DNA from: Circinella minor
Lineage: Eukaryota; Mucoromycota; Mucoromycetes; Mucorales; Lichtheimiaceae
DNA: 64,000 nt
Direction: 5' to 3'
Assembly (NCBI GenBank): GCA_016758965.1
Contig: JAEPRB010000074.1
Coordinates: 99,971-163,970, forward strand
Shown: positions 51,422 to 63,704 of the stretch, piece after piece
Numbering within the stretch: position 1 is the stretch's first letter
How the letters are laid out: each line of letters opens with the position of its first letter
Program-made: the position numbers and the translations under genes
Notes under the pieces: model-generated
Told to the model about the DNA's origin: nothing
Seen by the model: only the letters and a program-made list of their open reading frames with translations
The model's database searches: none

Positions 51422-54304
51422 ATGACAACAGATATTAATACACCAATAATTCTCGATTATGAGCCTATTTCCCACTTTAAAATTGCCACACGTTTTTTTC
51501 GAAAGTTACCACGTTATACCAAAGAATACCTATGTAGTTTTTTCCCCATTGTATACTGGATTCATCGATATAACCTTACATGGCTCGTTTCTGACGTAAT
51601 TGCTGGTGTTACTGTTGGTATTGTCGTCGTCCCACAAGGAATGGGCTACGCAAAAATTGCAAACTTACCACCTGTAAGTTATTTTTTTCTTGTTTTGGTA
51701 TATTTTTCTCCTTTTTATTTTATTAACTTGACTTCTTTTATTTTTTTTTATCTACTCAATATAGGAATATGGTCTTTATTCATCATTTGTTGGTTTATGT
51801 ATATATTGCTTTTTCGGTACATCAAAAGATATCAGTATTGGTCCAACAGCCGTCATGTCATTATTAGTTGGTCAAACTGTCGCAACTGTAACTTCAGGAG
51901 ATTCTGGTTATACCGGACCACAAGTCGGTGTTGCCATGGCACTATTCGGAGGCATCATTGCTGCAGCAATAGGTTTTATTCGTCTTGGTATCCTCGTCGA
52001 TTTTATTCCTGAACCAGCAATTGGTAATTTCTTTCGTTTTACTTATATTAGTTTTACTAAATGGATAATAATTTTTTACTAATGTTTTTTATTACTTGTA
52101 TTTAGCTGGCTTCATGACAGGTAGTGCTATTACAATTGCTATCGGTCAATACCCAAAATTGTAAGTAACAATTTGAGAATTTAAAAAAGCATAGCGACCA
52201 TGTAATAAATTTACTAATTCTTCTGTATTATATTAGGTTTGGTATGACAGGAGTTAATACACATGATGCCGCATATCTCATTTTCGGCAACTTTTTTAAA
52301 CATCTTCCCGATACACATTTGGATGTTGCGTTTGGTCTTGTTGGTCTCTTTGTTCTTTATGCGTTCCGTTTTGGAACGGCTTATCTCGGTAAAAAATACC
52401 CTAAATACGACAAACTATGGTTCTTTATCAACATTATGCGCAACGGTGTCGTCGTCATTTTTGGTACTCTTATAGGTAATATATTTATTATCTATATTAT
52501 GAAACATTTTCGATATATTATATTAAAACACCTTTATTTAGCTTTCCTTATTCAGATTGGTAAAGACGATAGTCCCATTAGCATTCTTGAAGATGTACCA
52601 GCTGGATTTACCGCCATGGGCGTTCCAAAAGTAGATACGAATCTCTTATCTGAAATCTCTGGTTCATTGCCTTCGGTTGTCATTATTCTTATTCTTGAAC
52701 ATGTTGCCATTGCAAAGTCATTCGGTCGTCGTAACAATTACAAGATTAATGCTGATCAAGAAATCATTGCCATTGGTGTTGCCAACATCATTGGTTGCTT
52801 TTTTGGTATGCCTTTTTTTCTTCTTCTATTATTTCAATGAGAGTGAATGGTTTGTTCAAAAGAGAACTAACATATTTTATATGTATATTTAGGCGCATAT
52901 CCTAACACTGGTTCATTTTCACGTACTGCTATCAAGGCACGAAGTGGTGTTCGTACACCACTTGCAGGTGTATTTTCAGCTCTTGTGGTCCTTTTGTGCT
53001 TATACGTATTAACCCCAGCTTTCTACTATATTCCTGATGCAATCCTTGCAGCTGTTATTATTCATGCAGTCTCTGATCTTGTTTCGGGTCCGAAATTCGT
53101 ACAACACTTGTGGCATATCAATCCCCTTGAATTATTGACATTTGCTGCTGCAGTGATTATTACCTTTTTCACCAATGTTGAATATGGTATCTATGTCTCC
53201 GTCGGTTTATCAATCTTTTTTATGTTAATCCGAATTGCTCGTCCACGATATGCTGTTATTGGTCGTGTCCCTGTCCGTCCTATTCGTGAATCTAATCAGA
53301 ATAACTACCAAGATGAAAAGAAAACGGACGAAAAGTACAACGAACAACAAAAAGGGGAAGATGTCGATTACGTTTATGTCAAAGAAAATCACCCAACTTT
53401 ACATGATATTGTTGAACCTCCACCACCTGGTGTTCTTATTTTCCGATTCGATGAATCATTGACATATCCAAATGCTGGTTTCATTTCAGACAAGATCATG
53501 CATTATGTTCAAGATAACTTTACATCTGGTCGTCCACCACCAACTACTCGAGGTGAACGAGCATGGAACGATCGTCGGCCTCTTGTCAAAAAAGAAGATT
53601 TAGAAGCTGCTTTGGCAGAACAAGAATCTTCCGGGCGTAAACTGAAGGCCATTGTACTTGACTTTTCAGCTGTCAATCACCTTGATTCAACAGGTGTACA
53701 AGCTCTTTTGGATCTTCGACTTTCCATTAATCGTTACGTTGGTCGTGAAGTGGAGTGGCATTTTGCAAGTTTGGCTACACCATTTATTCGACATGCACTT
53801 ATGGTTGCCGGGTTTGGTAATCAGAACGGTCGTGATTCACATCCACTTGAACTTATTCCTATTGTTCCTCCTCAACTTCAACGACAGCAACAACAGCCAG
53901 GAAATGGTGGTAAAATTACCAATTGCAGTTCGACAGAAGAACAACGATGTAATATTGAATCAGAAGTGATTGATATTGATACGACGGTTGATATTTCAGA
54001 AAAACGATCCATTTATTATTCCATTCATCGTGTACCCTCGCAACAACCTCCATTACCTTCATCATCTACACCTTCTATACGTTCAACTCCTACTGCTCAT
54101 AGTAATAGTGGTGATGACCAATCTTCGATCCGTAGTGGTAAAACAAATCGATCATCACCTTCTGTCATTAATATTGATCGTAACGGCAATTTGTCCTATT
54201 ATCCATTATTAGAACGAGGTGTGCCCATTGATCGAGCTCCATTTTTCCATTGGGATCTAGAAGACGCTGTACGTGCAGCTACCTACGCTGCTTCCAAAGA
54301 TTAA
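51422..54304 (+). CDS. SulP-family sulfate permease with STAS domain
   Basis: Six exons (51422-51673, 51765-52023, 52106-52160, 52237-52475, 52542-52805, 52893-54304) give 826 residues, the size of fungal Sul1/Sul2. Family marks: DVIAGVTVGIVVVPQGMGYA, SKDISIGPTAVMSLLVG, GFMTGSAI, GAYPNTGSFSRTA, then about 12 membrane helices. A cytoplasmic STAS domain starts near residue 533 (GVLIFRFDESLTYPNA) and contains VLDFSAVNHLDSTGVQAL. It should import sulfate at the plasma membrane by proton co-transport. A charged insert (DEKKTDEKYNEQ) precedes the STAS domain, and the C-terminal tail is serine/proline-rich. Intron 4 (52476-52541) is 66 nt with no stop in frame. It is treated as an intron because skipping it restores the conserved PISIL spacing. 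Confidence 0.93.
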
Positions 54305-55743
54305 ATTGTACATTATTTCATTGTATTTCAATTTTCCATTACCTGTATTATATTCTGAATTCCAATCTTTCCCCCTTTTTCATCAAAGTCGGGTTATACC
54401 ATTTATTTCTCTCTTTGTAATTTTTCTCGTCTCTTTTTGTAAATATTTATTAAAAAAGTAACTTTTGCTCTCTTTTTTTTTCATTCATTAATTAACTGTT
54501 GTTGTTCTGTATGTGTTATGTACACATCGTGTAAATGCTTGACAACGGCATAAATTAGAATTATATCTCAGAATTACAAAGCATAATAAGCCCTATTACT
54601 ACTGTACATACATAACTTATGATATCATTCATTTAGAAATTGGTAAAATATAATTTGTATTATTTATGGTTATTTCTTGAAAGGATTTGTCGCATTCAAT
54701 TTATATCTGGACCACACCATGTCATTGACTACGTATATATATAAAGAACAAAACTTCACCTAACTTATGCCGTTCATCAAATAAGAAAAGTACAAAGAGT
54801 CGTCATATAATATATTTGATTACCGTCGATCTTGTTTGCATGTATACAATATATATCCATTATCCAATGTTAAGGTTTCAATGTTGCTATAAAAAGTCTC
54901 TCCTAAAATGTTCCCCATCCCTAAAAAAAGTCCCCTGTGATTTTGATGTGATCGTCGTTTATTATGCATTTACAACAATTCCCCTCCCCCAAAAAAATAA
55001 TAATAATAACATTTAAGTGGTCAAAAACAATTGATATTTATATATTGTATATATTTATGGTGGTTTGTGTTTTTTCTGTCAACTTCTAACCCCTTTTCTT
55101 TTATACAAAAAACACCTAACCGAATTATAATTTTTTCTGTAATCTTTTTTATTTTATTTTTATTTTCAAGATCTTAAAGGATCCACCTCCCTTTTCGTTA
55201 TTATTTTTACAGCCTAAAAGACAACCCCCCCCCCCCCCCCAAAAAAAAAACCATATTGACCCTGACTGACAAAGAAAATTACCCATAGCTCCTCTCCCTT
55301 TCCTCCTTTCATATCTAGTTTCTATTATCAACTATCAACAAGACCGTACGTAAATAAATTCAGTTCTCTTTTTCTCAATTTTTTTTCTCGTTCTCGTTCT
55401 TGTTCTTTTTTACGTTTTTTTTACCTTGTTTCTATTTTTATTTTTGCCCCGCTCTGTTCATTGTGTTTTGTAGTATATATATATATCTATATAAATAACA
55501 ATTATTTTCCAGTTACTGAATTTTTTCGCTAAACAAATCTTATTTTATCTACATCAAAACACACGAAAATATTTAAACTCCCAAAAGATTTTTTCCCCCA
55601 AACGACTAAACAAGAGAAAGTAGGACCGCATCTGTCCTAAGTATCATTGTGCTTTCTGTTCTATTCAATATACCCATAACCAAAAAAAAAAAAGTCTTCA
55701 TTTAATTATACGTATACGCTCTCAACGAATACCTTTGAACAAA
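54305..55743. other. Intergenic region before aquaglyceroporin
   Basis: There is no credible gene. T/C-rich sequence from about 55360 to 55460 and an (AT)-rich segment near 55473-55495 probably form the aquaporin promoter. A homopolymer pair lies at 55225-55250. Confidence 0.6.
55225..55250. repeat. C16-A10 homopolymer junction
   Basis: Sixteen C followed directly by ten A. This is conspicuous in an AT-rich genome and prone to length error in sequencing. Confidence 0.9.
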
Positions 55744-57252
55744 ATGTCAAACGAGAACTACAACAATAATTTCACATCAGCAAAAGTTTCACCACCGCCA
55801 TTATCACCTACGTCTACCATTCCGATAAACAAGATACAATCATCTTCTTCTCCAAAAAATAAATCAACAGTAATCGACCTTGAAAAAAACGACACATTTA
55901 ATCGGGAAGAAATAGTTGATGTACACTACCCTGATCAATACGAAGAAACGATCACTGCTAATTCACATCCCTCTATATCCAGACGATTTGATGACCTTGT
56001 AGCTTTAGGAAGACGATTTAGACGCAATGTAAGAATATTATATAAAAATCTTACATTATTGCTTTTTTTCTTTTGTTTCTACGTATGTTATTATTTTTAC
56101 TAACAAAATCTTTATCAAATATTTATTCAAAATTAATAGAATAGAGAATTCTTGGCAGAATTCATTGGTACCTTGATTTTGGTCTTATTGATTAATGGTG
56201 TCTCTGCTGAGCAAAGACTGAGTGTATCTAACGGTTCTTGGTTAACTGTTGCTTATGGAAATGGTAATTATATTGCTCATTTTTTAAAAGCCTGATAATA
56301 AATGATTAATTGGCAACCACTTAAATATATTAGGCATGGCTGTATTGTTTGCCATCAGTATCTGCGGACATATTTCGGTAAGCAAACTATAACTTTTTTA
56401 TTGTTTACATTTATTATAGAATGTCATAGTTTTAGATTTGGGTATAGCATTAGTAAAATAATAATGATAATAATAAGAGCAGTAGCAAGAAAAAAAATAC
56501 CATAGTGGAATGAATCCCTTTTTTTTTTCTTAATCGATCTATTATCTCCTTGCTTGATGCATTGCGCTAATAAATGAACTTTTACGTGCGCAAATAACTA
56601 TAATATATATTTATTCGTCAATCTTAACATGATAAAGAGAGAACTAAATATAGATAATACATATATGTAATTATAGGGTGCACACATGAATCCAGCAATT
56701 ACAGTGACACTATGGCTTTTTAGCAATTTTCCTCGAAATCGCGTTTTAAGTTATATCATAGCACAAATAGCAGGTGCTTTTTGTGGGTCTGCGTTACTTT
56801 ATACCATTATTACACCTGCCATTAATCAGTTTGATGGAGGTACACGATCAATTCTTGGGGATACTGGAACGGCAACTATATTCGCAACCTATCCACCACT
56901 CTATGTTGGTATTGGAACTGCAATTGCATCCGAAGTTATTGGAACAGGTTTATTAGCATTATTAGTCATGACAACAGGGCATCCACAAAATCGTCCATTT
57001 TGTTCAATTCAAGGCGTGATTGTCGCCACAGGAGTTTCATCTATCTTATTATCGATCGGTTATACATCTGGATTTTCATTAAATCCAGCACGAGATATTG
57101 GTCCTAGAATATTTACAGCTGTTGCAGGATGGGGTCTAGAAGTATTTATTATTAGTGATTATTATGCACTTGTCCCCATGTTTGCACCATTTTTGGGCTC
57201 TCTGGTTGGTGGTACGGTTTATACAATTTTTATCGATCATGCTTCTGATTAG
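55744..57252 (+). CDS. Aquaglyceroporin (MIP family)
   Basis: Four exons (55744-56028, 56140-56263, 56334-56377, 56677-57252) give 342 residues. A hydrophilic N-terminal extension of about 95 residues (with SPPPLSPTS) is followed by NREFLAEFIGTLILVLLINGVSA, helix 1 of the MIP fold. The two channel motifs are HMNPAIT (NPA at 156-158) and SLNPARDIGPR (NPA at 287-289). The aspartate two residues after the second NPA marks the glycerol-conducting GlpF/Fps1 subfamily. It should pass glycerol and/or water across the plasma membrane. The N-terminal extension is the usual place for osmotic gating in fungal Fps-type channels, so regulation there is plausible but not shown. Confidence 0.92.
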
Positions 57253-57387
57253 TAACAAAATGCTTTTTCCCTGTCTAAATAATATCATTATTTATCATTA
57301 TTCGTTCATCTATCACTATATTTCCTTTCTCATATTATCCCCAGTCATCTTTTTCTCTAACACATGTATATACCTTGCAATCAAAAT

Positions 57388-57410
57388 ACACACACACACA
57401 CACACACACA
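57388..57410. repeat. (CA)n microsatellite
   Basis: About eleven AC/CA units in the 3' flank of the aquaglyceroporin gene. Confidence 0.93.
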
Positions 57411-58241
57411 GATTTTAAAAGCCAAAAACTCATTTAACATTTATTATATAAAAAAGAAAAATTATATATCATTCTTGTCATCTATTCGAGCAAATAATAA
57501 TAAAAAAGATATCATATATTGATATATACAGAAAAATGATAATATTACAACTTTTCAAAGAAGAAAAACAGCTGATAACGATATCATAATAGGAGTATGT
57601 TATCAAAATGGGGGCCTTATTATTTCTTTTTTCTACAACTCCATAATTAGGATATATTTACATGTTTTTTTTTTTTTTTTTTTAAAAAAAAAAGAGGCGA
57701 AAAGCACGTTATTATTAAGCGACTAGAAGCACTCCGATAAGGACAATGATACTTGATGAGTTTATATTATTGCTCTCTCCTATGTCAGTCTATCTTTCTT
57801 ATAACCATGATTCTAGACCACTATAAATGAATGACATGATACACTTAAAACGAACAATCTAGTTTGTGTGCATAGATTGAAAAAAATCTATAAAAAAGTT
57901 GCAACATTATTAAAAACTAGTGTTCATTATCATATCATTGGAGTAGAAAATTATTTTTTTTTTTGCTGTTTAGGGGATCCCCTTTTTTTTATTCCTCAAG
58001 AATATATCAATAATGAACATAAAAAAAAACCGCTCATAACATAAGTATTAATATCAAAAGAAAAGGGGTACTGCTAATAAAAAACAAGTCCACATGTCTT
58101 CATCTATATATCACTAGTAACCAGAACCTTTTTTTTTTCCGACGAGCGACAACAGTGTTGATACGTAATCTGTAATATTATATAAAGTTTGATTCTTTCC
58201 GTAGTGATAAGCAGCACTACTACTACTGTTTGTTTATAGAA

Positions 58242-58244
<3 letters not shown>

Positions 58245-58275
<31 letters not shown>
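58245..58275. repeat. (AT)n microsatellite
   Basis: About 31 bases of pure AT dinucleotide. Unlike the tract at 3003 it has no transposon end next to it. Confidence 0.93.
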
Positions 58276-58277
<2 letters not shown>

Positions 58278-59741
58278 TGTTACGTATTATAAAAATGGGG
58301 TTTTTTCTTTAGGATCACCATCCCTTACCAATTTATCAAGTACCATTGTTAATAAACATTGTAGAACATCCACCATAAATAACATCACCGAAAATGATTC
58401 CTTAAATCCAAAAACTCGGCAAAATGTAATCATAACAAACAAATAGTTGTTGATATCTACTTTTTTGTTTACTTCTGCATTTATTTAGGTTATTTTTTTT
58501 TCAAATCTTATATTGTTAACATACAATAATGATTTATTGCTGTAAAAAATCAATTTAAAAAGTCGTAACTAAATTTTGTGTTATATTTACTTAAAAGAAA
58601 GGGAAGAAGAACAATTATGAGAAGAAAAGTAGAAAGGGAGGCGATAGTTATTGACGTGATTATAACGTGTTTGTTAATAATGGTATTTGAAAAAACAAAA
58701 TATTGATTTTTTTTAATCGAAAAAAAATCATGGATGTTGCTAGAAAATCTCATAACAAATTGAGAGTTCATTTTTTTATACATGTGTTCATATATCATGG
58801 TTTATGACAGCCTTATCTTTTATTTTTATTTTTTATAATCCCCCCATCTCAATTACTTTTCCTTCTATATATGCGTTATTCAAGATAACGCAGGCACAAA
58901 TCGATCCAAAGTAAGGCGTATATACACACTATCATATTTGTATGCAAATGATACAGAATTTATTATACGTACAGTAGATCCTCGGTGCAGAATTATTTAC
59001 TAATAGATACATATTAATAATACAGAAATTGGCGTGAATATGTATATATCATATTCCAAGAATATAATTGATAAGTAATATAACAGTATAATAGTTTTTT
59101 ATTTTATATCATACAGTTGAGGTATCTGTGTAAACTACAAAAAGAAATGATCACATCATTATAAAATTATGTATTCTATCTGTGTCACTAATACAAGATC
59201 GAAAAGGATTCAAATTGTGATACGTATTGCCATTAACTTGGACAGATTAATATTTGTCATCACTTAAACAAGAACAAAAAGTTTTTTTTTCAAGAGAGCA
59301 TAAAGTTTGGTCCATCCGATATGCATGATGAAAAAAAGAATAAAAAAAAAATACCGTGTCTGATAAATTTTTTTTTGTAACATTCTAAAAAACACTAATT
59401 ATTGTAAAAGGAAAATTAAACGCAAATGTGTGTGCGTACATGTTTGTTGTTTGCGTATTGTGTGTGTGTGTGAGTGTGTGTATGTGATAGAAAAGAGAGA
59501 AATCAAAAGGGAAATTCGTGAAATATTGTTTTGTGGCTATGTGTATAATGGTTTTGAGAAAAATAAATATCAACAACGCAAATTAGAAAAAAAAAATATA
59601 AAGGAATAAAATAATAATAGTATAAATAATATGAACAGAATGTGCGTGTGTATTTTTGTGTGAGAATATGAGAGAACAAAAAATCATTATAATAACTATA
59701 ATAATAATCTATTATAAACGTGTTTTTATATGTATGCTATT

Positions 59742-61516
59742 TTAATTCACTTGACAAATTTGAGCTTCATCAATCATGGCAATAGAGGCACCCAAACACC
59801 AGCCAGTCTCTGCACCACGAATCTTCTTTGCTGTACGAACCAAGCGTTCTGGTGGGACATCATAACCAATTCGTAATAAACCATGAATATATGTCAAATC
59901 CAAGCAGTAATCAGGTTTGTTCATTAATGCCTCAATAGCATCGGGTACATGTTTAAAAGGTTGAGTTTCACCACTACATACACTTTCAGTCAATTCGGCT
60001 AATTCTTGAACAGAGAATTCGGAAGGCATACCCAAAGGTTGAGTTAAATCGTAAAAGAACGAGAACACGTAAAGATCACGAGCAGTGAATGTTTCAGTAA
60101 TAGGAGGTTGATACATGCCATCGAATGCACAAGGTGAAAGAGCACAAATCTTGTCCTTGTTGAAAACGCGTTCAACAACACCACGACATTGAGCATGACC
60201 TGCCCCTGTACCAATCAAAGTCATCTTTTTATCATCGTCGCCATAAGTAATGGTCTCGGTATGATTTGCAGGTAAGCATGGATGGTATACATGACCTGAT
60301 CGTTCAGCTTCATCTTTCCATGTTTCTATCATTTCATTCTTAATGCGTTTACGAGCTTCGTTCAAACCATAGCCCAAATAAGAGTGTTGGTATAATGTGT
60401 ATTGTGACTCTCCATAATCTAATAAATACTTGTGTTCACCTTCAGCCATGGCACTTTCATCATCAAAAGTTGGTTCAAACACAATTTGTGTAGATCCACC
60501 ACCAAGATCAAATACAGCTGCTGAGCCACCCTTTTTTAATGAACCCAATAAATAATTGACTGTGATCCAAGCATACACGCCTATTTAAATTTATGATTCG
60601 ATTAATTTCAATAACAACATTCCCATGATTATTCCTTCTCCATCCTGCATGTATTTACATTCCTTCTCTATATTCCATAATATATTTTTACCTTCATCTT
60701 TTCCATCCATAATCTCAATTCCATTTTCACCACCAGCAATAGGAAAAGGATATTGGGTTTCCAAACGTGTTCGTACAGCATCTAAAATCTTTTTACTTCG
60801 ACTTTCACCCAATAAACGTAAACCAGCCGTTGCTTTTAATTCAATCGGAGTACAATGGTGTAAGTCGGCAGGTACCTTATCGAGTGCTACTTGCATTAGT
60901 TCATCCAAAGACTTTGCAGCACCTTCGGCGTCATCTTTATAGGAAGAAAGTCCAGGTTCAATGGGATAAAATACTTCATCTTCTAATTCAGGTTGTTCTC
61001 TGCAAAAGTTGAATCGATAAACATGAATTCTTGAGCCAGAAGAACCAGCATCAATCATAAGTGCATATTGAATTAGTGGTCGACCGGGGTGAGGTGTACT
61101 ACAATGTTCAGAATCAGGTGATGAAGGAGATGTCGATGAACTAGTAGTTGGATCTGCTGACGATTCCGTTTTTGGATCAGGTGTCATCACTATAATTAGC
61201 ATTTATGCAATTCAGTATATAGTCAAATGTTGTTTTTATTTTTTCCCAATGTCAAAAGGGATTCAATTCTTTTCCTTTTACGCACACAAAAATTTACACA
61301 AAAGAAAGAAATGCTTTTTTTACCTGTATTACCCTGGTGTTCTACCGAGGGCCGTTGCTGTTGTTGTTGTTCAGCAACACCTGTGTTAGATTGTGAGCCT
61401 GATAACTGTTGATATCGTTCATTTGGAAATAATAACCATAGCAACAATAAAATAGCTGATGCACCAACAGCACATTTGATAAGTAAGGTTTTACGTGATT
61501 TTGCAGTATTCATCAT
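59742..61516 (-). CDS. GDA1: Golgi guanosine/nucleoside diphosphatase (GDA1/CD39 family)
   Basis: Three exons (61516-61324, 61189-60692, 60580-59742) give 509 residues. The protein starts MMNTAKSRKTLL and has a single membrane anchor (about 12-30), giving a type II topology with the catalytic part in the Golgi lumen. Apyrase conserved regions are clear: ACR1 IDAGSSGSRIHVY, GLSSY, ACR3 KATAGLRLLG, ACR4 VFDLGGGSTQIVF, and a late cysteine-rich region. The enzyme would hydrolyse GDP (or UDP) made by glycosyltransferases and so sustain nucleotide-sugar import for mannosylation. The frame continues upstream through a polypyrimidine stretch ending TTTCAG at about 61622, which looks like a 3' splice site; a further 5' exon with an earlier start is therefore possible. 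Linker regions carry short Q and S/T runs. Confidence 0.9.
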
Positions 61517-63492
61517 CCTCTGATACCAACTCCGTTGCCTTTCTTGTTTAATGGAGATGGAGCTTTGGCGTTGATGGGATGAGGACGTGGTAGGTAATGG
61601 TAAGTCGGTAGCCACGCTGAAATATTTTTGAAGAAAAAAAGGGAAAGAAAACGAGTGTTTTGCTTCTTTGAAGAAAGAGAAGAAGGGGGAAAGAGGGTAT
61701 ATATAAAAATATTTAAAAAGAATGTATTTTAAGGTCCAAAACGGGAAACAAGTGGCTATAAAAAGAAGAGAGTTGGTATTGTATTTTTTTTTAGGCTTAG
61801 ATATTTGCATCCCACCAATAATGAAACTAGCGTCTAAAAATTTTCTGTATTAATTTCATCTAATACAAAAACATGTTCTAGGCTTATAAATTATATAATA
61901 AAATTTAATACTTTTCTATGCTCCTTTCTGTTGATCTTACTTTATTATAATGAGAAATTGTGTTATATTATTTAACTGTGATGATTTGTGCTGTGTTCTA
62001 CATACAAGAAAATCTCCGTGTTACGTTGGACCGTGGCGTTCTCTCTTTTTTTTTGTCACCTAAATTCTGTAAAAAACAAGCGGCCACCTTTCCACATGAT
62101 GGGTCAAAGTTTGGACAGCCGTGTGTTCTGGTGATAGTAATGTGCTATTGAGAACAAACTAAAATATCAGGCCAGAGTGTTCCTGCAAAGCCAGCATTTT
62201 TTTTTCTTTTTAAGGCACAACTTTTTAAAGTACCATGATTAATTTTATTTGTAAAACAAAGTCAATAATAAGATTATTCAAAGATAAACAAAGTTTTTAC
62301 TAATGAGACAGTATAACTGAAAAAGTAATAGTAATAATAAACATATACTACACGCGACTACAACTTGTCACATACCCTGAATATTTATGAACTGGCCAGC
62401 AAATAGATCCTGTTTTAAAAACAGCACATTCCAAAGAGTATCTCATAACTATTTATGCCTTTGCGATATTTAAGATATTTAGTACGTACCAACATTAATA
62501 AATCTATTTAATAGCCAATCATTCAAGTTGAATCTTACAGGTGTCTATATGTCTTTTCAAGACTTGTCTTTGATTCAGTAATCACACTAACTAAATCACT
62601 TATAAGTATTTTTTTTCATCCCTTACAAGGTTACATTTGTTTTTTTTTCTTTATAACATATACAAACACATGAGACTGCCTAATAATTATAACATCTAAA
62701 AAAAAATGTAGCATACCAAGAATACAATATATCATAGCTATCGCTGATACTACTTCAGTCGGCATCAAGATTGAATACTTGCTATCGAAATTAACGGTAA
62801 TAACCCAACATTCCAACTCGTACATGACGAAGAAGTAACTACGTAGAGTATTCGATGCTGCTAAATCTTTGGAATAGCTCGAAACGTTACGATTAGATGT
62901 ATATCAAATCAGGGTAGCGAAAAATTTCCTGACACAAGTTGAATCAAATCCATATTTTACATCAGACCACAGGAGTGTCATTAATTTTACTTATTTTTCA
63001 ACTCTTTCTCAATAACTTATGAGTACAAAACCTAATAGAAGCTTCTTTTATTCGATCTGTCGAGGCTAATAGCATCCTTAAAAATATACAGATTGAATTT
63101 TTAAAAAACTTATATACACACCTACAATATTTCAGCGAAAATGAAAAATAGTTGCTGTCTGTGTTTAGTAATAGCCTATATTTATGTATTTCTAAAACAA
63201 TTTAAATATCTCAATATCTCGCTGTCTAATATAATAAAATAAGCTTTCTAGACTATGTTATTATTGTTTACTTAATGAATAGCATTTTTCTGTATATTCT
63301 TACTTAGAAAAGTAAAAGAGATATTAGATAGTAATGGAGCAAAAAAATAAAACTTTTAAAATCATAAAACAATAGCGGACTTACTTTTTTGTTTTATGTG
63401 ATTTTTTTTTTTTGACGCGACAAAAAAAAAATATCCTTTGGTTTTCCCCACCCCTCCTAAATTTTTCTGCATACCTCATATTAATACAACCC
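61517..63492. other. Intergenic region / leader of GDA1-type gene
   Basis: The first 300 bases may include a 5' exon or leader of the minus-strand GDA1-type gene. Beyond about 61820 I see no coding signal; all frames are under 65 codons. Sequence is AT-rich with homopolymers. Confidence 0.55.
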
Positions 63493-63671
63493 ATGAATTC
63501 ATTATTTTCCTTTGCATCAACGCAACCTCCAACGACACAAAAAAAGGAACTTCCAACATGTAGTTCATATAAAGAAGCATATAAAATAACAGAAAAACGA
63601 CGAATTCGATCAGCATGTATTGCACTGGCTGTGATTTCACTTTTTACAACCATCTGTTTTCAAGCATCGTT

Positions 63672-63704
<33 letters not shown>

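Larger units (their letters stand above)
57253..59741. other. Convergent gene-poor region rich in simple repeats
   Basis: It lies between the stops of the aquaglyceroporin and GDA1-type genes. It holds (CA)n at 57388-57410, T19-A10 at 57665-57693, (AT)n at 58245-58275 and a TG-rich run at about 59455-59485. The 82-codon minus-strand frame at 58550-58798 has no domain. No gene is called. Confidence 0.6.

Noticed and set aside
51076..51428. Overlapping 79- and 88-codon frames upstream of SulP
   Set aside because: They overlap each other on opposite strands, have no domain, and lie in the promoter.
61517..61810. 98-residue extension of the GDA1-type protein from the ATG at 61810
   Set aside because: Encoded by polypyrimidine/leader-like DNA with a consensus 3' splice site inside it. 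It may instead hide an intron, so the later ATG is used.
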